Source of the DNA: Chitinophagales bacterium | Lineage (GTDB): Bacteria > Bacteroidota > Bacteroidia > Chitinophagales > Chitinophagaceae | DNA length: 64,000 nt | Assembly: GCA_020636495.1 (NCBI GenBank) | Contig: JACJXQ010000008.1 | Location: 620,001-684,000 of the forward strand | Direction: 5' to 3' | The notes under the pieces: model-generated | Database searches by the model: none | What the model was told of the DNA's origin: nothing | The model's input: only the letters and a program-made list of their open reading frames with translations | Translations under genes and position numbers: made by a program | Shown: one piece after another, positions 34,787 through 44,526 of the stretch | Layout of the letters: each line of letters begins with the position of its first letter | Numbering within the stretch: position 1 is the first letter of the stretch

Positions 34787-37700
34787 ATGAAACACTTATA
34801 TAAATATTGCACCATATTTATTCTTATATTATCTACATGCTATACCTATGCTCAATCCACTGGTGCTTTTACAGCATCACCAACATCCGGTTGTGTGCCA
34901 TTATCGGTTGCATTCAGTAGCCAGGAAACTCAGTTTACCCATTCCTGGGATTTTGGCAACGGCCCTCCGATCACCAATGCGTCACCCTCTCCGTCAACTA
35001 CTTATGTTACACCGGGTACCTATACTGTAACACACACTGTTACAGGTCCTAATGGGACCAAAACAGCATCAACAACCATAACGGTATTCCCTACACCTAC
35101 GGTAGATTTTACAGCATCAAGTACAAATGTTTGTCCTGATCAGGCAGTTACATTTACGTATACCGGCAATGCGAGTAGTTCTGGCACACCTACCTTTAGT
35201 TGGGTATTTGGCAATAACGCAACCCCTGCAACGGGGTCTACGTCACCAGCCACAACCAGCTATTCTGCTGCAGGTCAGTATAACGTAACATTAAGTGTTA
35301 CCAATAGCAACAGTTGTTATTATTCTCTGACTAAAAAACTATATATAACTGTAAAAGAAAAACCGATAGTAAACTTTACTGCCAGTCAGACTGATTTTTG
35401 TACAGACACCGCTACGGTATTATTTACTCCAAATATAACGGGAGGTGCTCCGGGACCGTATGTATATGCCTGGAACCTTGACATTCCGGGCAGTGCCACC
35501 AGCAGCGCTACCAGCCCTATACATACTTATATGGGACCAGCTCCCAAACAATATTCTGTCAAACTAACTGTGTCATCCAGCAATGGTTGTGACGGGTCTG
35601 TTACGAAATCCAACTATGTTAGATTACATAAACCACAGGCAGGGTTTACAGGGCCTTCTGATGCTTGTGTATTTACACCAGTGAATTTTACGAATGCGTC
35701 CCCAACAACGGGTGCTTCTCATACATGGGACTTTGGTGACAATACCGGCCAACTGGTTGCTTTGAATGGAAGTCATATTTATTCTGCCGCCGGAACATAT
35801 ACAGTGAAGGTGTATACATCTATTGGAGGGTGTGTTGATTCGGCAATGAGGACGATCATCATACATCCTCAACCAAGTGCATCTATTAAGCAGGTGCCAG
35901 ATTCTGTCTGTCCGGCACCACAGGTAATATGTTTTAAGACAGTACCGGCAATGTCGGGGTATCAATGGTCTATCCAGGATAGTTTTGGTTTATCAACAAG
36001 TACGTCGTCCAATCCCTGCCACACTTACACGACCAATGGTGAATTTCCGGTGGATCTTGTGATCACAGATGCTAATGGCTGCATGGATACTATATTCAAG
36101 ACAGTTAAGATCTACGAGTTGAATATTGAAGCCAGGGTTAATACTCATTATGCCAGGCCTCCGGCTTATGCTGACTCCGGTTGCGTTCCCTTTTTTGCGT
36201 CGTTTAGCGTAAATCTATACAGGGAAAACAAAATTCCGTATCCGTATGGTGTAAAAAGTTACCAGTGGGATTTTGGTGATGGTGGTACCTCGACTTCGAA
36301 AAACCCAACACATACCTATACAAACATAGGCCATTTCAGGGTGCTGGTAACGATCGAGACCCAAAATGGATGTACCATAAAAGACAGTTTATACATTAAG
36401 ACAGGATACCTTCATGTCGTAGACTCATTTGAGGTTTCAGATACATTGATATGTCCCAGGACCTGGGTGAAGTTTGTAGCTCGCGCAAGACGTGATACTT
36501 CAATTTATGTAAAAAGCTACGATACATTGAAATATCACTGGAACTTCGGAGATAGTACAAAAGCGGTTGTTGTTGGTGATTCTGTAAAATGGCACTTTTA
36601 CCAGGGAGGACCTCCTTGTATAGACTCCTTTACCGTAAAACTGTATGTGTCGCATAATGGGTGTATTTCAGGTACGAAGGTTGAAGAACATTTTGTGATC
36701 AAAGAACCGCCTTGTGCAGATTTTGGTTTTATGCTTGACTCTTGTGATAATAGATTGAGAGTCAGATTTATTAATCGATCCCAAAGCTATTCATCTTCCA
36801 AATGGTTTTTCGGGGATAACGATACATCAACATTAGACAATCCGGTACATATATATCCTACAAAAGGAAAATATCTGGTGACGCTCATTGTTCACAATGA
36901 CAGTACACATTGTAATGATACAATGAGACAGATGATCTTTTTTGGAGATAATCCTCCCGAAGTAGTTGCTAATAAAACAGAATTGTGTGTAGGAGATTCA
37001 GTGCTGTTTTTTGCTTTCCTTAAAGAAGATACAAGCTTTGCCCTTTTTGATTGGTATTTAAATGGTGTAAAAGTATCGGCACAAATAGACAATTACAAAA
37101 AAGTATTTAATCAGCCGGGTCAGTACACCATTATGGTAACAACGACTAATGTGCATACTAATTGTATTGATACTCTTATTAAAAATGCCTGGATAACAGT
37201 AGGGGGGCCAACGGCTGGTTTTGTAACAGACAAGACTCATCTCTGCAACCCTGACACTGTTAGATTCACTGATACGTCTTTTGCAGGTGCAGGCACCAGT
37301 ATAGTCCGACGAACCTGGTATTGGGGGAGATCGCCCGGCGACACATTAACCATATCTGGAGTTAGTCGAACCGTATTATATGACAGTACCGGTGATTATG
37401 ACAATGGACTTGTGGTTGTAGATAACCTGGGCTGTGCCGATACGGTTTTCAGAAGCCAGTATATCCATGTACTCAAGCCAGATGCTGCATTTAATGTGCA
37501 ATCACCACTATGTGTTGGTGCAGAAGCTAAATTCTTTAATGGATCTACTAATGCCGTTAAGTTCCGTTGGAACTTTGGGGACGGCGGTATTGATACCGTA
37601 AATTCAGACCCAACGCATATCTATAATGCCATGGGCACTTTTAATGCACAATTGGTAGTAACAGATACTTTCGGGTGTAAAGATACTACTGCACTTATTC

Positions 37701-39451
37701 CTGTAGAAACAACCAAGCCTATCGCCAATTTTACACTTTCAGACTCAATGTCAGTTTGTGCTCCGCTGATCGTAAATTTCGATGGCACTGTTTCGTTGAG
37801 AGAGAAGAGGTACGAGTGGCATTTTGATGATGGCTCTTCACCGGGGTACAAAAAAACACATACCGTAGTGTTCAACGATGTGAAGGAATACCACGTTAAA
37901 TTGATTGTAACTGATTCATTAGGCTGTAAAGACAGCATAACTAAGCCGATCCAGGTGTTGGGTTATGCCGGTGCCTTTAGCTACGACCCGATAAGTGGTT
38001 GTACTCCTTTGACTGTTAATTTTACTTCGAAGGTCAAAGGAAGTATTCCGACCATAATATGGGACTTTGGCGATGGTAACACTTTGTTGGGCAGTTATCA
38101 GCAATTGAAAGTATCACATACATATAATACTCCCGGCAGGTATTTGCCACGTATGATATTTAATAATGGGCTTGGGTGTAAGGTAGGTAGTGCAGGACTG
38201 GATACAATACTGGTAGATGGTGTCATTGCTGATTTTGAAACAGGACCTGCCTGCCAGTATTCACAAGTTGAGTTCATTAATAAAACCTGGAGCGAAGTTA
38301 CTCCTATAAAAACTACCAATTGGACTTTCCATGATGGTTCCTTCAGCGCGTTAAGAAATCCAAAACGCAATTACGGGCCTCCGGGAACTTATAAAGTAAA
38401 ACTGGTGGTGACGAATACTCAGGGCTGCATTGATTCAATTGAAAAGAATATTACTATCAATGTACCTATTGAAGTCAGTGCAGGGGGAGATACTATTATC
38501 TGCCTGAAAGACTCAGCACAATTATTCCCGAATGGCGGTGTGTCTTACTTATGGTCACCTGCTGCAACGTTAAGTTGTACTCAATGCAATAATCCATTTG
38601 CGTTCCCGCAAAAGAAAACTGTGTATACAGTCATCAGTACAGATGTAAATGGGTGTCATGATACAGGCAGGACTGTTGTGGATATCAAAACACATGTTAC
38701 AAGTATTGTAGGTGAAGGTGCCAAGATATGCGAAGGAGAAACAACTAAGCTTAGTGTTTCAGGTGCAAGAACATATTTATGGTCACCTGGTGCCTACCTG
38801 GATAATGTAAAGAGTCCTGCACCTTCTGCCAACCCTACAAAAACCACGCAGTTTATGGTGGTTGCTTATGAGGGTAGTTGTATACCGGACACAAACTATG
38901 TTGAAGTATTAGTGCATCCCAAACCTACTGTAAATGTAAGGGGCGAAAAAACGATCATTGCTGGAACTTCGGCTGACCTGTTGGCGTCCGGGGACAATAT
39001 TGTCAGATTCTTATGGTCGCCTGCAAATACACTATCGTGTGCAGATTGTGCCAACCCGATAGCTTCTCCGTTCAAAAACACAGTATATAAAGTTAAGGTG
39101 TTTACCCTGTATGATTGCGTTGACTCTGCAGATGTAAAGATCATGGTGTTGTGCGACAATAGCCAGTTGTACATACCCAATACATTCACGCCTAATGGCG
39201 ATGGTATGAATGATATTTTTATGGTGCGTGGTTCGGGTATAAGCACACTAAAATCATTCAGGGTGTATAATCGTTGGGGTGAATTGTTGTTTGAACGGTT
39301 AAATGCAAACGTAAATGATCAAACAGCAGGATGGGACGGTACTTTCAATGGGGCACAACTGCCACCGGATGTGTATGTATATATGGTAGAAGCATATTGT
39401 GAGAACGGTGATCTGCTTAAAACTAAGGGTGATATAACCATTATTCGCTAA
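34787..39451 (+). CDS. Giant PKD-repeat surface protein with CHU_C/T9SS type B C-terminus
   Basis: A 1,554-residue protein: signal peptide (MKHLYKYCTIFILILSTCYT), then roughly thirteen PKD-type domains recognised by their repeating WDFGDG and YxxxGxYxVxLxVTxxxGC patterns, two shorter Ig-like repeats near residues 1230-1430 (SYLWSPAATLSCTQC and its relatives), and the gliding-motility-associated C-terminal domain NTFTPNGDGMNDIF, then VYNRWGELLFE and GWDGTFNG. That domain is a type B T9SS sorting signal. The PorP/SprF gene 22 bases downstream is its usual secretion partner. Likely a long surface adhesin or fibre. Confidence 0.94.
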   Translation: MKHLYKYCTIFILILSTCYTYAQSTGAFTASPTSGCVPLSVAFSSQETQFTHSWDFGNGPPITNASPSPSTTYVTPGTYTVTHTVTGPNGTKTASTTITVFPTPTVDFTASSTNVCPDQAVTFTYTGNASSSGTPTFSWVFGNNATPATGSTSPATTSYSAAGQYNVTLSVTNSNSCYYSLTKKLYITVKEKPIVNFTASQTDFCTDTATVLFTPNITGGAPGPYVYAWNLDIPGSATSSATSPIHTYMGPAPKQYSVKLTVSSSNGCDGSVTKSNYVRLHKPQAGFTGPSDACVFTPVNFTNASPTTGASHTWDFGDNTGQLVALNGSHIYSAAGTYTVKVYTSIGGCVDSAMRTIIIHPQPSASIKQVPDSVCPAPQVICFKTVPAMSGYQWSIQDSFGLSTSTSSNPCHTYTTNGEFPVDLVITDANGCMDTIFKTVKIYELNIEARVNTHYARPPAYADSGCVPFFASFSVNLYRENKIPYPYGVKSYQWDFGDGGTSTSKNPTHTYTNIGHFRVLVTIETQNGCTIKDSLYIKTGYLHVVDSFEVSDTLICPRTWVKFVARARRDTSIYVKSYDTLKYHWNFGDSTKAVVVGDSVKWHFYQGGPPCIDSFTVKLYVSHNGCISGTKVEEHFVIKEPPCADFGFMLDSCDNRLRVRFINRSQSYSSSKWFFGDNDTSTLDNPVHIYPTKGKYLVTLIVHNDSTHCNDTMRQMIFFGDNPPEVVANKTELCVGDSVLFFAFLKEDTSFALFDWYLNGVKVSAQIDNYKKVFNQPGQYTIMVTTTNVHTNCIDTLIKNAWITVGGPTAGFVTDKTHLCNPDTVRFTDTSFAGAGTSIVRRTWYWGRSPGDTLTISGVSRTVLYDSTGDYDNGLVVVDNLGCADTVFRSQYIHVLKPDAAFNVQSPLCVGAEAKFFNGSTNAVKFRWNFGDGGIDTVNSDPTHIYNAMGTFNAQLVVTDTFGCKDTTALIPVETTKPIANFTLSDSMSVCAPLIVNFDGTVSLREKRYEWHFDDGSSPGYKKTHTVVFNDVKEYHVKLIVTDSLGCKDSITKPIQVLGYAGAFSYDPISGCTPLTVNFTSKVKGSIPTIIWDFGDGNTLLGSYQQLKVSHTYNTPGRYLPRMIFNNGLGCKVGSAGLDTILVDGVIADFETGPACQYSQVEFINKTWSEVTPIKTTNWTFHDGSFSALRNPKRNYGPPGTYKVKLVVTNTQGCIDSIEKNITINVPIEVSAGGDTIICLKDSAQLFPNGGVSYLWSPAATLSCTQCNNPFAFPQKKTVYTVISTDVNGCHDTGRTVVDIKTHVTSIVGEGAKICEGETTKLSVSGARTYLWSPGAYLDNVKSPAPSANPTKTTQFMVVAYEGSCIPDTNYVEVLVHPKPTVNVRGEKTIIAGTSADLLASGDNIVRFLWSPANTLSCADCANPIASPFKNTVYKVKVFTLYDCVDSADVKIMVLCDNSQLYIPNTFTPNGDGMNDIFMVRGSGISTLKSFRVYNRWGELLFERLNANVNDQTAGWDGTFNGAQLPPDVYVYMVEAYCENGDLLKTKGDITIIR

Positions 39452-39473
39452 ACACGGAGACGAGAGATATAGT

Positions 39474-40511
39474 ATGAAGAAGATATTGATTGGATATGTT
39501 GTTTTGATGTTGTTTTGCAGCTGTCAGTTGCTGGCACAGGATATACATTTTTCACAGTTTTACGAAACTTCTATTCTACGTAACCCCTCGTTCACAGGGA
39601 TATTTACAGGCGACTATAAAGTAGGTGTTGTTTACCGCAGTCAGTGGAGCAGTATCAGCAAACCTTATCAGACAGGCGTTGTAAATGCTGAAACAAGAAT
39701 TCCTGTAAGGGGCATGAATAATGATTTTGTCAGTATTGGCCTGTTGGCATATTACGATAAGGCGGGCAGTGTAAGCCTGCAGACACTGACCTTGTATCCT
39801 GCATTGAACTATAATAAATCACTTAGCAGTGAAAAGAACACCTATCTGTCGGTAGGTTTTACAGGTGGCTTTATTCAACGCAGCTTTGATCCTTCAAAAG
39901 CAACTTTCGATAATCAATACCAGAATGGCAGGTACGACCCTTCATATGCTACCGGTGAGTCGTTCACGCAGCCCAGTTTCAACCAGTTAGATATGGGTGC
40001 CGGTTTCAGCTTTAATACAACCACAGGCCAGGATAATAATATAAATATAGTGCTGGGTGCAGCCGGCTACCACTTTTCCAGGCCTAAATATTCTTTCTTC
40101 AACGACAGGAATATCAATATAGCTATGAGGCTGAACCTGAGTGCAGGTTTAAGTGTTCAGGCAAGTGAAAAATTCAGCTACCAGTTGCACGCAAACTACA
40201 TGAGTCAGGGTGCATATAATGAGCTGATAGCCGGAGGGTTGTTAGGCTGGAATAAGACGGAACCCAGCTCGTCAACTATCATGTTCTCCATATTTGGAGG
40301 TATATTCTACCGTTTCAGAGATGCGATAATACCTACTGTAAAGGTCCGTTACCACGACCTGTCATTTGGTATGAGCTATGATGCGAATGTGTCGAAATTG
40401 ACTGCTGCCAGTAACCTGCGTGGCGGATATGAACTGACCATTGTAAAAACAGGCTTGTTTCGAGATCCTAAATACCAGAAGGCACGCACACTTTGCCCGC
40501 ATTTTTATTGA
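39474..40511 (+). CDS. PorP/SprF family T9SS membrane protein
   Basis: A 345-residue outer-membrane beta-barrel protein: signal peptide ending LLAQDIHFSQF, the diagnostic start DIHFSQFYETSILRNPSFTG, and repeated amphipathic strands ending in FGMSYDANVSKLTAASNLRG. PorP/SprF proteins attach or help secrete the CHU_C-bearing protein encoded directly upstream. The 22-base gap and shared strand indicate one operon with a terminator at 40531-40563. Confidence 0.94.
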   Translation: MKKILIGYVVLMLFCSCQLLAQDIHFSQFYETSILRNPSFTGIFTGDYKVGVVYRSQWSSISKPYQTGVVNAETRIPVRGMNNDFVSIGLLAYYDKAGSVSLQTLTLYPALNYNKSLSSEKNTYLSVGFTGGFIQRSFDPSKATFDNQYQNGRYDPSYATGESFTQPSFNQLDMGAGFSFNTTTGQDNNINIVLGAAGYHFSRPKYSFFNDRNINIAMRLNLSAGLSVQASEKFSYQLHANYMSQGAYNELIAGGLLGWNKTEPSSSTIMFSIFGGIFYRFRDAIIPTVKVRYHDLSFGMSYDANVSKLTAASNLRGGYELTIVKTGLFRDPKYQKARTLCPHFY

Positions 40512-40530
40512 TTTTTATGAGGTTATATAA

Positions 40531-40563
40531 AAGAAGAACCCCGCAATTTGCGGGGTTCTTCTT
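40531..40563. terminator. Bidirectional terminator between porP/sprF and groL
   Basis: 15-bp perfect stem (40531-40545 with 40549-40563) with a three-base loop, flanked by A/T tracts on both sides. Confidence 0.9.
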
Positions 40564-40587
40564 TTATGTTCACTAACTCTGTTAATA

Positions 40588-42228
40588 TTAGTAGCCCATG
40601 CCCATACCACCCGGCATTCCGCCATGGTCGTGGCCTGCAGCTTCTTTTGGCTCAGGTTTGTCAGCTATCACACACTCAGTGGTCAGTAACATGCTGGCAA
40701 TTGAAGCAGCGTTCTCTAATGCTACACGGGTAACCTTTGTAGGATCGATAACACCTGCTGCCATCATGTTCTCATACACTTCAGTACGTGCGTTGAAACC
40801 GAAATCAGCCTTACCTTCTTTCACTTTCTGTACTACTACAGAACCTTCGATACCTGCATTTTCTACTATCTGGCGCAGTGGCTCTTCCAGCGCACGGCGG
40901 ATGATTGCAATACCGGTTGTTTCGTCGTTGTTGGCACCTTCCATACCTGCCAGTGATTCGATAGCGCGGATAAGCGCGATACCACCACCAGGTACGATAC
41001 CTTCTTCAACAGCAGCACGTGTAGCGTGCAGTGCATCGTCTACGCGGTCTTTCTTCTCCTTCATTTCTACCTCGGTAGAAGCACCTACGTACAGTACAGC
41101 AACACCACCACTCAGCTTAGCCAGGCGTTCCTGTAATTTTTCTTTATCGTAATCGCTGGTAGTAGATTCAATCTGAGATTTGATCTGCTTGATGCGCATT
41201 TCAATGTTCTCTTTAGCACCTTTACCACCCACTATTGTTGTGTTGTCTTTGTCCAGCGTGATGCTTTCAGCCTGGCCCAGGTACTCGATGGTAGCATTGT
41301 CCAGTTTGTGGCCCTGCTCTTCGCTGATAACGGTACCACCTGTCAATACAGCTATGTCCTGCAGCATTTCCTTACGACGGTCGCCAAAGCCCGGAGCTTT
41401 TACAGCAGCTATTTTCAGCGAACCACGCAGTTTGTTTACTACCAGCGTAGCCAGTGCTTCGCCATCTACATCTTCTGCTATGATCAGCAGCGGGCGGCCT
41501 GTTTGTACAGTAGCTTCCAGCAATGGCAGGATGTCTTTCATCGTGCTGATCTTCTTGTCGTAGATCAGGATGTAAGGGTTATCCAGCTCAGCGTTCATTT
41601 TCTCAGTATTGGTTACAAAGTACGGGCTCAGGTAACCACGGTCAAACTGCATACCTTCTACCACTTCTACAGTAGTTTCAGTACCTTTTGCTTCTTCTAC
41701 AGTGATAACACCTTCATTACCTACTTTGGCCATAGCTTCTGCTATCAGTTTGCCTATTTCGCTATCGCTGTTAGCAGAGATAGTTGCTACCTGCTCTATC
41801 TTCTTGTTGTCGTTACCTACTTTTTCAGATTGTTTCTTCAGGTTTTCAATAGTTGTAGCAACTGCTTTGTCTATACCACGCTTCAGGTCCATCGGGTTAG
41901 CACCTGCTGCTACGTTCTTCAAACCTTCAGTTATGATAGCCTGTGCCAGTACAGTTGCAGTTGTAGTACCATCACCGGCTACGTCAGCGGTTTTTGAAGC
42001 TACTTCTTTCACCATCTGGGCGCCCATGTTCTCAATAGCGTCTTCCAGTTCTATTTCTTTAGCTACAGAAACACCGTCTTTTGTTATAGCGGGTGCACCG
42101 AATTTCTTCTCAATTACCACATTGCGGCCTTTAGGTCCTAATGTTACTTTCACCGCATTAGCCAGGGCGTCTACACCGGCTTTCATCTTATTACGGGCAT
42201 TCGTATTAAAAAACAATTGTTTTGACAT
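40588..42228 (-). CDS. groL: Chaperonin GroEL
   Basis: A 546-residue 60-kDa chaperonin subunit. It has the ATP-binding VAGDGTTTATVLAQ, the start KQLFFNTNARNKMKAGVDAL, and the C-terminal Gly-Met tail GGMPGGMGMGY. It forms the double-ring folding chamber capped by GroES, encoded 59 bases upstream on the same strand. The pair forms the usual groESL operon. Confidence 0.98.
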   Translation of the reverse strand: MSKQLFFNTNARNKMKAGVDALANAVKVTLGPKGRNVVIEKKFGAPAITKDGVSVAKEIELEDAIENMGAQMVKEVASKTADVAGDGTTTATVLAQAIITEGLKNVAAGANPMDLKRGIDKAVATTIENLKKQSEKVGNDNKKIEQVATISANSDSEIGKLIAEAMAKVGNEGVITVEEAKGTETTVEVVEGMQFDRGYLSPYFVTNTEKMNAELDNPYILIYDKKISTMKDILPLLEATVQTGRPLLIIAEDVDGEALATLVVNKLRGSLKIAAVKAPGFGDRRKEMLQDIAVLTGGTVISEEQGHKLDNATIEYLGQAESITLDKDNTTIVGGKGAKENIEMRIKQIKSQIESTTSDYDKEKLQERLAKLSGGVAVLYVGASTEVEMKEKKDRVDDALHATRAAVEEGIVPGGGIALIRAIESLAGMEGANNDETTGIAIIRRALEEPLRQIVENAGIEGSVVVQKVKEGKADFGFNARTEVYENMMAAGVIDPTKVTRVALENAASIASMLLTTECVIADKPEPKEAAGHDHGGMPGGMGMGY

Positions 42229-42287
42229 AGTATGTTCAATTTTAATCTGTTTACAATTTTTGTTAGTTCCTGTTTAGCGGCACTATA

Positions 42288-42569
42288 CTAGATGATTGCC
42301 AGGATATCGCTTTCGCGCATGATCAGGTAGTCTGTACCTTCCAGCGCTATTTCTGTACCGGCATATTTACCATACAGTACAGTATCGCCTGCTTTTACGG
42401 TCATTGGCTCATCTTTTTTACCGGGGCCAGCAGCCACTACAACACCACGCTGTGGTTTCTCTTTTGCTGAATCAGGGATGATGATACCGCTCGCAGTTTT
42501 CTCTTCGGCAGCAGCCGGTTCTACGATCACCCTGTCATGAAGGGGAGTAATGTTCACTTTGTTAGCCAT
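42288..42569 (-). CDS. groS: Co-chaperonin GroES
   Basis: From ATG 42569 the protein has 93 residues (MANKVNITPLHDRVIVEP), the normal GroES length; the frame is open 17 codons further, but that part falls in the leader. The mobile loop (AAEEKTASGIIIPDSAKEKP) and roof are conserved. It is first gene of the groES-groEL operon. No CIRCE element is visible; a separate inverted repeat lies 71 bases upstream. Confidence 0.97.
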   Translation of the reverse strand: MANKVNITPLHDRVIVEPAAAEEKTASGIIIPDSAKEKPQRGVVVAAGPGKKDEPMTVKAGDTVLYGKYAGTEIALEGTDYLIMRESDILAII

Positions 42570-42640
42570 AGTTATCTTGATTTTTAATTTGTTTAATGAT
42601 TTCAACCTTTCAGGTAGCATGTTTTATGCCATTTGGTCGG

Positions 42641-42712
42641 GGCTGACAAAGTTGCGCCATTTTTTCATGATAATCAGACTTTTTTTAATATGATGATATT
42701 TTTTTGTCAGCC
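42641..42712. promoter_or_regulatory. Widely spaced inverted repeat upstream of groES
   Basis: GGCTGACAAA (42641-42650) and TTTGTCAGCC (42703-42712) are perfect complements separated by 52 bases, between groES and the divergent peroxiredoxin gene. The arrangement could be two sites for a dimeric regulator or two divergent promoter boxes. Confidence 0.5.
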
Positions 42713-42788
42713 AATTTTTATACTACACTGTCAACCTTTCATTTACAATTGTTGTTGTAGTATTTTTATGACCTAAAATTTTTACTAA

Positions 42789-43259
42789 ATGGCTGTAATA
42801 GTAGGGCAAAAAGCCCCTGATTTTACTTTGTACGACTCTGATAAGAACGAGGTTTCGCTAAGCGGACTGAAAGGCAATAACGTATTGCTGTTGTTCTACC
42901 CACTGGCATTTACCGGCACCTGTACTAAAGAACTGTGCTCGGTTCGCGATAATATAGCTACTTATAATAATGCGAACGCAACTGTATTAGGTATCTCTAT
43001 CGATAATGTATTTGTGCAGGACAGGTTCAAAAAAGAACATGGATTACAATTCCCGTTATTGAGCGACTTTAACAAGGAGACCATTCATGCTTATGATATT
43101 GTACACGATACTTTTGCATTTGGCATGAAAGAGGTAGGCAAACGCTCTGCCTTTGTGGTAGATAAAGAGGGTTTTGTAAAATATGCTGAGGTGCTGGATA
43201 ACCCAAGTGAAATTCCCGACTTTGAGGCTATAAATGCCTGCCTGGCAGAATTGCATTAA
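42789..43259 (+). CDS. Peroxiredoxin, AhpC/TSA (AhpE-like) family
   Basis: A 156-residue thioredoxin-fold peroxidase: peroxidatic Cys45 in PLAFTGTCTKELC, with Cys50 a possible resolving cysteine. It reduces hydrogen peroxide and organic peroxides in the cytoplasm, with electrons from thioredoxin or a similar donor. The gene is divergent from groESL, which fits a stress-response neighbourhood. It converges with the cassette region, the two sharing a bidirectional terminator. Confidence 0.92.
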   Translation: MAVIVGQKAPDFTLYDSDKNEVSLSGLKGNNVLLLFYPLAFTGTCTKELCSVRDNIATYNNANATVLGISIDNVFVQDRFKKEHGLQFPLLSDFNKETIHAYDIVHDTFAFGMKEVGKRSAFVVDKEGFVKYAEVLDNPSEIPDFEAINACLAELH

Positions 43260-43494
43260 TACAATATTTAAAGGGCCTGCTTTTAGCAGGCCCTTTAATA
43301 TCAGTAAGATTCTTTTTCTTTTCTTGTATGTATTCATTGTATATCCATACGACGATAAATACAAACATTGCGCCGGATATACTCACCAGCATATCATATT
43401 TTTCCGGAGTAAAACCGCTCCATATCAATTCAATAATAATTGCTGTAGCGATTATTATAAGCAGTATGGATATTCGTTTTAGGTAAGTTTTCAA
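43228..43494 (-). CDS. Small membrane protein of the cassette region
   Basis: An 88-residue frame with two transmembrane segments (about residues 7-25 and 35-55) and a basic tail. Its 3' end runs through the terminator hairpin at 43270-43296 and overlaps the peroxiredoxin gene by 32 bases, so the last 20 residues may not be functional. It follows the 43498-44127 lipoprotein gene by 3 bases. No family recognised. Confidence 0.55.
   Translation of the reverse strand: MKTYLKRISILLIIIATAIIIELIWSGFTPEKYDMLVSISGAMFVFIVVWIYNEYIQEKKKNLTDIKGPAKSRPFKYCINAILPGRHL
43270..43296. terminator. Bidirectional terminator, peroxiredoxin / cassette region
   Basis: Perfect 11-bp stem (AAAGGGCCTGC arms) with a five-base loop. 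Confidence 0.85.
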
Positions 43495-43497
43495 AGG

Positions 43498-44127
43498 TCA
43501 ATTTTTATTGATGTTAAACTTAGCTTTTACTTTTGTATCCCAAAAAGGCACGTTATCATAATTGATCTTATAAACTGCAATTTTCTTGTCAGGGTTGTTG
43601 TCTATGAAATTGTTGATCTCCCGGAAAATATGTTGCCTCTTTTGCATACCTCTTGTCCAGGTAGCATAAAATACAACAAATGAATAATCAATATTGTCGT
43701 GGATCTTAGCTACTCCTTTATTGCCATTATAGTCGCAATATTGCAAAAGATCAGTTTCCAGTGATAATGTTGTGTCCAATCCATTGTAGTTTTTAGGGAT
43801 AGGGGAACGCAGTGTTTGCAGATCGCTTAATAGCCCTTCACAGGATGCCCATTGCATAATTAGTTGACCCTCTTTGTCATAGCATCTTATTTGTAAGAAT
43901 CTGAATCCTTCGTCAATACCGGGTTTGTATTTTTTGTTTTTCAAATCAATAAAGGTCTGTTTATCCATATAATAAACATCCTTTGTAACCATATTATTCC
44001 TTTTAAGCATTTTAAGGGTCCTCTTTTCTTTTCTTACGCGAGGCGTCTCGATACCAACTGTAGCCATCATTAAAGGCCTGCATGATGCGAATAGAAAAAT
44101 ACAGGTGATAATAAGTAAATACTTCAT
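43498..44127 (-). CDS. Lipoprotein with a degenerate thioredoxin-like segment
   Basis: From ATG 44127 the protein has 209 residues with lipobox FASC; the frame is open 28 codons upstream into the previous gene. After a basic N-terminal region and a central domain, residues 150-205 read like a thioredoxin core (DYSFVVFYATWTRGMQKRQ, then DKKIAVYKINYDNVPFW), but the position of the CxxC motif is TRGM, so it could not act as a disulfide reductase. This reading is an inference from pattern only. It is in an operon with tiny membrane proteins on both sides. Confidence 0.7.
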   Translation of the reverse strand: MKYLLIITCIFLFASCRPLMMATVGIETPRVRKEKRTLKMLKRNNMVTKDVYYMDKQTFIDLKNKKYKPGIDEGFRFLQIRCYDKEGQLIMQWASCEGLLSDLQTLRSPIPKNYNGLDTTLSLETDLLQYCDYNGNKGVAKIHDNIDYSFVVFYATWTRGMQKRQHIFREINNFIDNNPDKKIAVYKINYDNVPFWDTKVKAKFNINKN

Positions 44128-44135
44128 AGTGCTTT

Positions 44136-44342
44136 CTAATGTATTTCGTTGTCGATTTTGCGAAATACTTTTTTTATTTGTCCTGATATCATACCTAAAA
44201 CAAGTGTGCAAAGTATAGATTGAATGGTAACTCCGATAATAATATTACGCGTACTGTCTTGCGGGAAAACATACACATAGAATATGGTCCAGGCTATAAC
44301 CCACATGATGAATTTGAGCGTTGTTTTTTTTATTCTTTTCAT
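44136..44342 (-). CDS. 68-residue two-TM protein, paralog of 50225-50431
   Basis: A 68-residue protein with two membrane helices (about 10-28 and 34-52) and a basic C-terminus. It shares length and pattern with the protein at 50225-50431: IMWxxxWTxFYVYVxPxDS, then NIxxGVTIQ. The two paralogs lie at opposite ends of the cassette array. Function unknown; small two-TM proteins beside exported proteins are sometimes immunity or accessory factors. It is 8 bases upstream of the lipoprotein gene at 43498-44127. Confidence 0.72.
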   Translation of the reverse strand: MKRIKKTTLKFIMWVIAWTIFYVYVFPQDSTRNIIIGVTIQSILCTLVLGMISGQIKKVFRKIDNEIH

Positions 44343-44456
44343 AGCATTGTGATTATGTACAATATCCGATGTTTACTCTATGGTTGAAACTTCAGAATAA
44401 GGGGATACGTCAGGATCGTCAGATTAAATAAGTGTATCAAATTTTCTTTTACGCAA

Positions 44457-44486
44457 CATAGCCTCCAGGTGGGATAGGAGGCTATG
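44457..44486 (-). terminator. Hairpin after cassette 1
   Basis: Perfect 10-bp stem (CATAGCCTCC arms) downstream of the 44527-45078 gene on the minus strand. The following tract is not very T-rich, so strength is uncertain. Confidence 0.5.
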
Positions 44487-44526
44487 CTTATATTGAGTTG
44501 TCAAATATTTATTAAAAAACGTAGTC

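Noticed and set aside
41308..41997. Plus-strand open frame of 229 codons
   Set aside because: It is antisense to groL and has the composition of a shadow frame (rich in Ser, Cys, Phe, Tyr).
42570..42788. CIRCE operator upstream of groES
   Set aside because: I looked for TTAGCACTC-N9-GAGTGCTAA and found no match; only the TTTGTCAGCC-type inverted repeat is present.
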